From the NCBI GenBank assembly GCA_003281185.1, contig QCCS01000005.1, forward strand, positions 1 through 64,000: 64,000 bases of DNA, given 5' to 3'. This DNA comes from Prochlorococcus sp. AG-347-M15 (GTDB taxonomy: Bacteria > Cyanobacteriota > Cyanobacteriia > PCC-6307 > Cyanobiaceae). The position numbers and the translations under genes were made by a program. The notes under the pieces were generated by a model. The model saw only the letters and a list, made by a program, of their open reading frames with translations, was not told the DNA's origin and did no database searches. Shown here one piece after another: positions 57,505-64,000 of the stretch; the stretch's first letter is position 1; every line of letters begins with the position of its first letter.

Positions 57505-58158
57505 TTGAGCGAACATACGCTAACCTTATTAAGGTTTACATATAAAAAATTGAAAGAAAAATTGACTGTTTCAGATAGCAAAAAGTTATTTCATGAACAA
57601 TTCCCATACGTCATTCCAGGTTTATATAAAAGAATAGTCGATGAAATGCTTGTCGAACTAAATCTTTTAAATCATAATAATGAATTCACAAAGGATTATC
57701 TTTTTTGTGTTGGCCTTACTGAAACATTTAAAGAATTAATGAAAGGTTATACACCTGAAAAACATTTAGAACTTCTTTTTGAATCTATATGCAGTTCTAC
57801 TAATTTTGAAGCGAAAGAAATTAAAGAAATCTCACAAAAATCACAAATGGAATTTAAAGATAAATCATCAAAAGATTTATTAAAGTTATTAAAAGAAAAA
57901 AGCAACTACAATCTTTATCCTTCAAGGATATTGAACTTAGGACTATATATATTAATTTCAAAATCCCCAGATTTGAAGGGGAAAAACGAATCTGAAATGA
58001 ATAATATGATCTCTGAAGTTTATGAAAAATTAAAATTATCTTCTAATAAAGCAGAAAAAGATATTGGAATTTATAAAAGCAGTATCTCAAAAATGGAACA
58101 AGCAAAAGAATTAATTGAAGAACTAAGAGTTAAGGAAAATAAAAAAAATGACAAGTAA
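57505..58158 (+). CDS. thf1: Photosystem II biogenesis protein Thf1/Psp29
   Basis: [34 protein letters not shown]...[31 protein letters not shown] pattern; start uncertain (TTG at 57505 or later). Confidence 0.82.
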   Translation: MSEHTLTLLRFTYKKLKEKLTVSDSKKLFHEQFPYVIPGLYKRIVDEMLVELNLLNHNNEFTKDYLFCVGLTETFKELMKGYTPEKHLELLFESICSSTNFEAKEIKEISQKSQMEFKDKSSKDLLKLLKEKSNYNLYPSRILNLGLYILISKSPDLKGKNESEMNNMISEVYEKLKLSSNKAEKDIGIYKSSISKMEQAKELIEELRVKENKKNDK

Positions 58159-58165
58159 TAGTCGT

Positions 58166-58306
58166 TTATTTTTTTAATCTTTTTTTATCTTTCCAAGAAA
58201 TATAAGATATATAAATTACAGCTACCGATACTAATATTAGTAAAACAAATGATGTAGAAATAAGAAATTTAGTTAAATAGACTTCATAAGTAGGGAATAA
58301 AATCAT
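58166..58306 (-). CDS. 46-aa single-TM peptide translationally coupled to petN
   Basis: Hand translation: [49 protein letters not shown] overlaps petN stop (ATGA). Confidence 0.65.
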   Translation of the reverse strand: MILFPTYEVYLTKFLISTSFVLLILVSVAVIYISYISWKDKKRLKK

Positions 58307-58404
58307 ATGTCAATAGAGCCGTCACCATTCCTGCCCCAAACAACCATTGCGATTGAAAAAGTAAAAATTGCTGCTAAAGCAGCCCAGCCTAGTTGAAAGA
58401 TCAT
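58303..58404 (-). CDS. petN: Cytochrome b6f complex subunit VIII
   Basis: Hand translation: [33 protein letters not shown]; PetN signature; too short for the ORF track. Confidence 0.93.
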   Translation of the reverse strand: MIFQLGWAALAAIFTFSIAMVVWGRNGDGSIDI

Positions 58405-58519
58405 CAGATTAAAATCACTTATATAAATATAACAGAACTTCAAAATTTTTTAATCAATTCTAAGCTAAAGTTAAATTCTCAGAAAAACACTTTTATAAAT
58501 AGAATAAAGATAAAAGGAT

Positions 58520-58798
58520 TTGGGTAGATTAGTATTAAATCATAGTTCAAATATAGAAGGTCTAATCCCAATTCTTCAAAAATTAGCCCTTAACATTAAT
58601 ATCAAGACAATAACTCCAGCTGCAATATCGAGAGTAAGGGGAAGATCGTCTAAATTAATCTTAAGAATATCTGTAAAAACTATAAATGGTTATAAAGCTA
58701 TAGCAAGAAAGGGTAAAACAGCTCAAGAAGTTTTTATTTCAACAGACTTAAGTAAAGATGAATTAAAACAAATCATAGATATCATTAATAATAAATAA
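58520..58798 (+). CDS. DUF2103-like protein
   Basis: GRLVLNHSSNIEGLIPILQKLA...ITPAAISRVRGRSSKLILRIS; TTG start. Confidence 0.7.
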   Translation: MGRLVLNHSSNIEGLIPILQKLALNINIKTITPAAISRVRGRSSKLILRISVKTINGYKAIARKGKTAQEVFISTDLSKDELKQIIDIINNK

Positions 58799-58839
58799 GA
58801 ATATTCCTAAAAGACGATCAAATCTTTGGCATAAAATCA

Positions 58840-59055
58840 ATGAAATTTTTATTAAACTTATTTTTATTTTTATTTGCCTTGTTCATATTTGAAGAAAAAA
58901 CATTAGCATTTACTGATTACCAAATAAAAAGGATTTGCAAGAACGATAAAAAAGTATCAATATGCATAAAAAATTTGCAAAAAAAAAGGACTGACATGCA
59001 AAAAGGAAATCTTATTGAGATCCCTGTATTACCCTATGATGGCAATGAGAATTAG
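58840..59055 (+). CDS. Small secreted hypothetical protein
   Basis: Clear signal peptide MKFLLNLFLFLFALFIFEEKTLAF; two Cys in mature part. Confidence 0.65.
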   Translation: MKFLLNLFLFLFALFIFEEKTLAFTDYQIKRICKNDKKVSICIKNLQKKRTDMQKGNLIEIPVLPYDGNEN

Positions 59056-59058
59056 AAT

Positions 59059-59328
59059 TTAAATTTCAAATTCTGATTCAAAATGATTAAAAGCATTTTT
59101 ATAATTATTTAAAAGTTCTTCTGAACTTTCATTGAATCCTTGATTTTCATAATCTTGTTTTAAGTTTTCAAATAATAAAACAACTCCATTGAAGGCACTC
59201 ATATATTCTTTTTGTATATCTTCATCATCGATATCATAGATTTTTGCCAAAACCAATTCGACATTTTTTTTTGATGTATATATTTTCTTCTCAAAATCTT
59301 TATTTAACTTTCTTCTTTTTTTGGTCAT
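59059..59328 (-). CDS. Hypothetical protein (89 aa, charged, helical)
   Basis: ORF only. Confidence 0.55.
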   Translation of the reverse strand: MTKKRRKLNKDFEKKIYTSKKNVELVLAKIYDIDDEDIQKEYMSAFNGVVLLFENLKQDYENQGFNESSEELLNNYKNAFNHFESEFEI

Positions 59329-59460
59329 CTACAAATTAATTTTAAAAACAAATTTACAATACACAAATTCATAGATAAATTAAATTAAAACTTATAAAAT
59401 AAAAATATAGTTACCAAATCAAAATAAAAACACTATATTCCAAACAAATTATTCAATGAT

Positions 59461-59889
59461 ATGAATAAAAAAGAATCAATTAATTACAAAGAGGTTAAGG
59501 ACGAGACTTATGAAGTTAAGAAAATGAATACCTCCGAAAACTCAAAGAAAAAGAAAAGTAAAGACCTCCCATGGTGGGTGGAATTTTTGTTTGTTCAAAT
59601 AGGATTGCCAGATAAACTTCTAGTAAAAATATTAAAAGCCAAAAAGAATTCTAAAGAATTTATTAAAAATAATAAAAAAACATTATTTTTATTTTTATTT
59701 GTTTTTACCACATTGGCATATTTTTACCCAATCATTAAACATTCAAAAAATAAGTTAGATTGCGAAGTAATAGCTAAGGATTATATTATTAAAAATAAAA
59801 ACATAACACAACTTAACAAAAGATATTTAAAAATGCTGGCTACAAATTTTTGTTATGGAGGTGAAGAAATCTATGAAATTGAAAATTAA
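59461..59889 (+). CDS. Hypothetical single-TM protein (142 aa)
   Basis: Basic N-terminus, TM TLFLFLFVFTTLAYFYPII, C-terminal domain. Confidence 0.6.
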   Translation: MNKKESINYKEVKDETYEVKKMNTSENSKKKKSKDLPWWVEFLFVQIGLPDKLLVKILKAKKNSKEFIKNNKKTLFLFLFVFTTLAYFYPIIKHSKNKLDCEVIAKDYIIKNKNITQLNKRYLKMLATNFCYGGEEIYEIEN

Positions 59890-59957
59890 ATTTTTAACTA
59901 TTACCTATGAATTTTGGCATAACAATACACTATTAATTAAATTTAAAGTTTGATCCT

Positions 59958-60134
59958 ATGACTGATATTAAACAAAAGAAAGAGAATGTAAAAATGCACT
60001 TAAAAGATTTAAGGAAAAACTTAAAAAAGATGCATTTAGCAGTTACAGAAGAATTAATACTACCTCAGCCTGATGATGTAAAAACATTAATGAACAAAAT
60101 GGATAAACTGTTAAAATTAATAGAATCAAAATAA
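59958..60134 (+). CDS. 58-aa hypothetical protein, paralog of 61359..61565
   Basis: Hand translation: MTDIKQKKENVKMHLKDLRKNLKKMHLAVTEELILPQPDDVKTLMNKMDKLLKLIESK*. Confidence 0.65.
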   Translation: MTDIKQKKENVKMHLKDLRKNLKKMHLAVTEELILPQPDDVKTLMNKMDKLLKLIESK

Positions 60135-60176
60135 ACTATAATTTATAATAAACCCTTACTATAAAATATAAATAAA

Positions 60177-60527
60177 ATGCACAGGATAAAAGATCTTTCA
60201 AAAATATTTTTTGTTTTATTATTTTTAACTTCCTGCAAAACATCAATAAATAATGATGAAACCCCAATTAATTCGGAAGTAAATATTATCGAGAGCAAAA
60301 ATTCAGAAAAGAAAAGAATGGAAATAAAATTTTCCTGTGGAGACGATAGGATTTCAGAATACTTAAATGATGGATGGATTATTTTAAAAGAGGATTCTCA
60401 AGAAAAAATCTGTACCTGGAAATCTGTTCCTGCAACAAAAGACTGTGATATGGAAAAAGATAAGGGATGTAAAATAACACAACCAGATAAGATTGGAGAA
60501 GAGAAAATTTATTTATTAGAGAAATAA
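60177..60527 (+). CDS. Hypothetical lipoprotein (116 aa)
   Basis: Lipobox-like FVLLFLTSC at N-terminus. Confidence 0.62.
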   Translation: MHRIKDLSKIFFVLLFLTSCKTSINNDETPINSEVNIIESKNSEKKRMEIKFSCGDDRISEYLNDGWIILKEDSQEKICTWKSVPATKDCDMEKDKGCKITQPDKIGEEKIYLLEK

Positions 60528-60535
60528 GTTATATT

Positions 60536-60664
60536 ATGATTCCAAAATCAGACTATTTAATAGATTCGATTTTTAGAAAATTAAAAAACTATAAGGCTAA
60601 ACCAATCTTATTAGAAAAAGAAAACTTAAAGAAATTTATTTTCTCACTTTTAAAAGAAAACTGA
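60536..60664 (+). CDS. Possible 42-aa hypothetical protein
   Basis: Hand translation: MIPKSDYLIDSIFRKLKNYKAKPILLEKENLKKFIFSLLKEN*. Confidence 0.35.
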   Translation: MIPKSDYLIDSIFRKLKNYKAKPILLEKENLKKFIFSLLKEN

Positions 60665-60722
60665 ATGTACTGAGAAAAATTACCAATACTGTTAATATGA
60701 AAATGTTATTTATATAATTTTA

Positions 60723-60818
60723 ATGTATAATTTTTCATCTTTAACAATTATTCTCATTGTTATTTTTATTTTAAGCATTTACTTTTTATTTAAGGTTACT
60801 TCAAATGCAAATAATTAA
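60723..60818 (+). CDS. Possible 31-aa single-TM peptide
   Basis: Hand translation: MYNFSSLTIILIVIFILSIYFLFKVTSNANN*. Confidence 0.35.
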   Translation: MYNFSSLTIILIVIFILSIYFLFKVTSNANN

Positions 60819-60838
60819 ATAAAGAAACTAAAATTAAT

Positions 60839-61021
60839 TTAGATAATTGGATCTTCCCTAAGAAGCAAAACTGAATGTTCACTATAATCATCATTAATCC
60901 ATTCTTTATATTCTTCTAAAACACATTTTTTATCAGAATTTTTTAATTGACTAATCCTTTTTTTTGCGTTATCTAAAGCTACCTTTATACAGAATTCGTA
61001 ATCTTTGGAATTTTCTTTCAT
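60839..61021 (-). CDS. Hypothetical protein (60 aa)
   Basis: ORF only. Confidence 0.5.
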   Translation of the reverse strand: MKENSKDYEFCIKVALDNAKKRISQLKNSDKKCVLEEYKEWINDDYSEHSVLLLREDPII

Positions 61022-61155
61022 AAGTTTTAACTCTTAGTAAAAATAATTACTTGTTTTGTATTACAAATAACAATAACAGGCTTTGATTCAATAAGAGTAT
61101 CAAGCAATACGGAACAATATTTTGTATATTTGTGATAATAAAATTTTAAAAAATT

Positions 61156-61347
61156 ATGTCATACGAAGCTGGTAGTAAAGAATGTAGACATTTGATAGAA
61201 GCGAAAGAGAGTCTTCTTTCAGCTATGGAAGCTTTAAGCAATATTAATTCCACTGATCTACTGCAAATTCAAATAAAAGAAATCTACAATAAGTTAGAAC
61301 AAATGCATGACAATAGAAAACGAATAGAATCAACAACTAATTATTAA
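61156..61347 (+). CDS. Hypothetical protein (63 aa, helical)
   Basis: ORF only; start follows an A/T-rich leader. Confidence 0.5.
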   Translation: MSYEAGSKECRHLIEAKESLLSAMEALSNINSTDLLQIQIKEIYNKLEQMHDNRKRIESTTNY

Positions 61348-61358
61348 TTATCAATAAT

Positions 61359-61565
61359 TTAAAAATTCCCAAATTGATTTTTAACCTTTTTTACTCTTTT
61401 ATCAGATAATAAATCCAGCAGAGCATCCAGTTGAGCATGTACTTCTTTTGCTTCATTAAGATCAGGCAATAAATCCTCTTTAATAAGCATTTGATGCATC
61501 TCTCTAAGTTCTAATCTTATATATCTAAGGTGTGAACTTACTTCCTCTCTCTTAGTTGCAGTCAT
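61359..61565 (-). CDS. 68-aa hypothetical protein, paralog of 59958..60134
   Basis: MTATKREEVSSHLRYIRLELREMHQMLIKEDLLPDLNEAKEVHAQLDALLDLLSDKRVKKVKNQFGNF; alignable over about 45 aa without gaps. Confidence 0.65.
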   Translation of the reverse strand: MTATKREEVSSHLRYIRLELREMHQMLIKEDLLPDLNEAKEVHAQLDALLDLLSDKRVKKVKNQFGNF

Positions 61566-61696
61566 ATTATCTTTTTTTTACATTATACATTATTAGGGTT
61601 TTGTGATCCCCAAAAAATTTGGCTAAATTAGAGAAATATTTAATTTTAATGGAGTATCAAAATTTCTTAAAGTTAAAATGTAGTAGTATATTTTTC

Positions 61697-61870
61697 ATGA
61701 AAAAGAAAAAATCTAAAAAAATTCAAACTAAGTCAATTAAAAAAAATCCTGAATTAGGTCAAACAAAAAATTCGGCAAAATTAATACTTTTTGTATTTGG
61801 GATAGGTCCAATATTAGGAATAATAATATTTTTATATAGCAAGGGGTTCTTTAATTCTCCAAATATATGA
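61697..61870 (+). CDS. 57-aa basic single-TM protein
   Basis: MKKKKSKKIQTKSIKKNPELGQTKNSAKLILFVFGIGPILGIIIFLYSKGFFNSPNI; ATG 61697 favoured over the track start 61619. Confidence 0.5.
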   Translation: MKKKKSKKIQTKSIKKNPELGQTKNSAKLILFVFGIGPILGIIIFLYSKGFFNSPNI

Positions 61871-61915
61871 ACCCTACTAAAAATTAATCTTAAATAATAA
61901 ATTTCAGAAAATAAT

Positions 61916-62119
61916 TTATTGAAATTTTTTTAATGAAAAAATTCTAAATTCTGCCATTTTTCTTGCATTTTCTGGATTAGAGATTAAAAAAGGGTGTTCA
62001 GATAACACTTCCAATACTTTATCTATCTTTAATTCTAAATCCTTACAATCAATATTTTTCCATTCCTCATCAAAGGCCATGGCAAAACTGTCAGCATTGT
62101 CATAAAGTTTATCTTTCAT
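61916..62119 (-). CDS. Hypothetical protein (67 aa)
   Basis: ORF only. Confidence 0.5.
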   Translation of the reverse strand: MKDKLYDNADSFAMAFDEEWKNIDCKDLELKIDKVLEVLSEHPFLISNPENARKMAEFRIFSLKKFQ

Positions 62120-62345
62120 TAGTTTAAAAACTATAATTAAAAATTTGCAAAATTTCTAATTAATCTTTAGAAGTAATTAGAAGAACAATATGAAACTTTT
62201 ATAGTGAATAATTTAAGAAATAACATTCTTTATAGGTTTTTAAAAATTATACTCTCTTTCATTCCTTAAATTTTCTCTTATTACATCAGATAAAATAATA
62301 ATACATTTGACAGAAGTGTTACAATAACGACATATATGAAATTTC

Positions 62346-62714
62346 ATGGAAATTAAAGTTAAAAGAATAGGTTATCTTCCCAGAAAAAGGGTACTTGAAA
62401 TTATCGATGAAATATCTAAAAGTGAATCCATAAGTAGATCTAAAGTTGTTGGAATATTAGTTGAGGAAGCATTGGATGCCAGAGGGATTGCAAATTTTGG
62501 ATATAGTAATAAAAGCAAATCAGATTCATACAAATCGGGCATTTTCAAGGTGCCTCAGAATGAGAAAATGCATTTAAAAGAGGCAGAAGATGAATTTGTT
62601 GACGATACTGGTTATACAGTTTCTACCCACAAAACATTAGATCGCTCAATATCTTCTGCAGATATTGAATTAGCAAATAAAATTAATATTCTTAAAGAAT
62701 CTGGATTAATATAA
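62346..62714 (+). CDS. Ribbon-helix-helix-like putative DNA-binding protein
   Basis: N-terminus MEIKVKRIGYLPRKRVLEIIDEISKSESISRSKVVGILVEEALDARG fits strand-helix-helix. Confidence 0.6.
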   Translation: MEIKVKRIGYLPRKRVLEIIDEISKSESISRSKVVGILVEEALDARGIANFGYSNKSKSDSYKSGIFKVPQNEKMHLKEAEDEFVDDTGYTVSTHKTLDRSISSADIELANKINILKESGLI

Positions 62715-62842
62715 CTCTAAATTATTATTTATTTTTTTTTAATGCATAACTTTGAATCATTGTTTAATCTTAGTCAAGAATAATATTCTTTTTAAATTAT
62801 TAGAATATTAAACCTTTTAAATATTAATTTTGTAATTAAAAA

Positions 62843-64000
62843 ATGAAAGATATTAAATGTCCTTCATGCGGCAAAACTTTCCGAATTGATCCCAGCAGTT
62901 TTGAAGAAATACTTCTTCAAATAAAAGATGAAGAATTTAATAAACAAATAAAAGATAGACTTTTATTGGCTGAAGAGGATAACAAAAAAGCTTTGGAAAT
63001 TTTAAAACAAGAACTTAAAATACAATTAATTGAGCAAAACCGCGTTAAAGAAAATGAGATCAAAACTCTTGAATCCAAATTAGATATTGCTGAAGAAAAG
63101 AAAAATAATGCTCTCAATGATTTAAAAAATCAAGCAACAGATAAAATCAATTCACTTAATAATGAATTAAACAAATTAAAGGATGAAATTAAAAACCAGT
63201 CTTTAATTTCAGAATTATCTTTAAAAAATAAAGTAAATGAAGCTGTTGCTTATTTAGAGAAAGAAAACTCATCATTAACAAATTCGATTGAAAAGATGAG
63301 GCTTGAACAATCAATAAACGAAAAATTAATTGAAGAAAAGTTTAAAAGCAAAATTAGTGAAAGAGACATGACTATTCAAGAGCTAAGAGAAATGAAGTCT
63401 AGATTATCAACAAAGATGGTAGGTGAAACCTTAGAAATTCATTGTGAAAACCAATTCAATCTTTATCGCGCTACAGCATTTAAAAATTCTTATTTTGAAA
63501 AGGATAATGATGTCAGTTCAGGTAGTAAAGGTGACTATATATTTAGAGAATTTGATAATAATAAAATTGAAGTAGTATCAATCATGTTTGAAATGAAGAA
63601 TGAAAGTTTAAATGGAACTAACAAAAGAAAAAACGAAGATTTTTTGAAAGAATTAGATAAAGATAGAAAACAGAAATCATGTGAGTATGCCGTTCTAGTT
63701 TCTCTTCTGGAACCAGATAGTGAGCTATATAATTCTGGGATAGTAGATGTTTCACATAGATTTCCAAAAATGTATGTTATTAGACCACAATTCTTTTTGC
63801 CAATTATTTCTCTACTAAGAAATGCCTCTATGGAAACATTAAAATACAAAACACAAATTGATTTAATGAAAAGAGAGAATTATGACATAACTAATTTTGA
63901 ATCCACTCTTGAGCAGTTTAAGAATGCAGTTGGTAAAAATGTATCACTAGCCCAAGATAGATTTAGTGATGCGATTTCAGAAATTGATAAATCAATAACC
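62843..64000 (+). CDS. DUF2130-like protein, truncated by the window end
   Basis: Open frame from ATG 62843 to the window edge (386 codons, no stop): MKDIKCPSCGKTFRIDPSSFEE..., long coiled coil, then GETLEIHCENQFN...GSKGDYIFREF...IMFEMKNES. Confidence 0.8.
   Translation, partial: MKDIKCPSCGKTFRIDPSSFEEILLQIKDEEFNKQIKDRLLLAEEDNKKALEILKQELKIQLIEQNRVKENEIKTLESKLDIAEEKKNNALNDLKNQATDKINSLNNELNKLKDEIKNQSLISELSLKNKVNEAVAYLEKENSSLTNSIEKMRLEQSINEKLIEEKFKSKISERDMTIQELREMKSRLSTKMVGETLEIHCENQFNLYRATAFKNSYFEKDNDVSSGSKGDYIFREFDNNKIEVVSIMFEMKNESLNGTNKRKNEDFLKELDKDRKQKSCEYAVLVSLLEPDSELYNSGIVDVSHRFPKMYVIRPQFFLPIISLLRNASMETLKYKTQIDLMKRENYDITNFESTLEQFKNAVGKNVSLAQDRFSDAISEIDKSIT

Overview
AT-rich, gene-dense cyanobacterial chromosome segment. 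Gene content (chlP, petN, pcyA, ccsA, prk, glpX, thf1/psp29, sipA-like DUF3148, devBCA-like exporter), very short intergenic gaps and protein style point to a high-light-clade Prochlorococcus; this taxon call is inference, since no rRNA is present. About 0.1-58.8 kb is a core housekeeping backbone: pgsA, hisA, ruvX, proB, lpxD, leuB, prk, accD, class I and class II fructose-bisphosphate aldolases, purQ/purS, ilvD, pgl/gnd, glgC, hemA, glpX, rpe, ccsA, lptB, typA, chlP, glyS, sir, recG, tsf, rpsB, devABC-like, pcyA, M16 peptidases, ftsH, clpP, thf1, petN. From about 58.8 kb to the end the texture changes to a run of mostly unrecognised small ORFs of mixed orientation, then a ribbon-helix-helix-like protein and a DUF2130-type protein that runs off the window. 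I also hand-translated several small genes missing from the ORF track: petN and a translationally coupled 46-aa membrane peptide, a 54-aa CxxCxGxG zinc-finger protein, a 49-aa basic peptide, and 58-, 42- and 31-aa ORFs. The best non-coding signal is a predicted pseudoknot in the rpsB 5' leader. No tRNA, rRNA, CRISPR array or obvious transposon was found.
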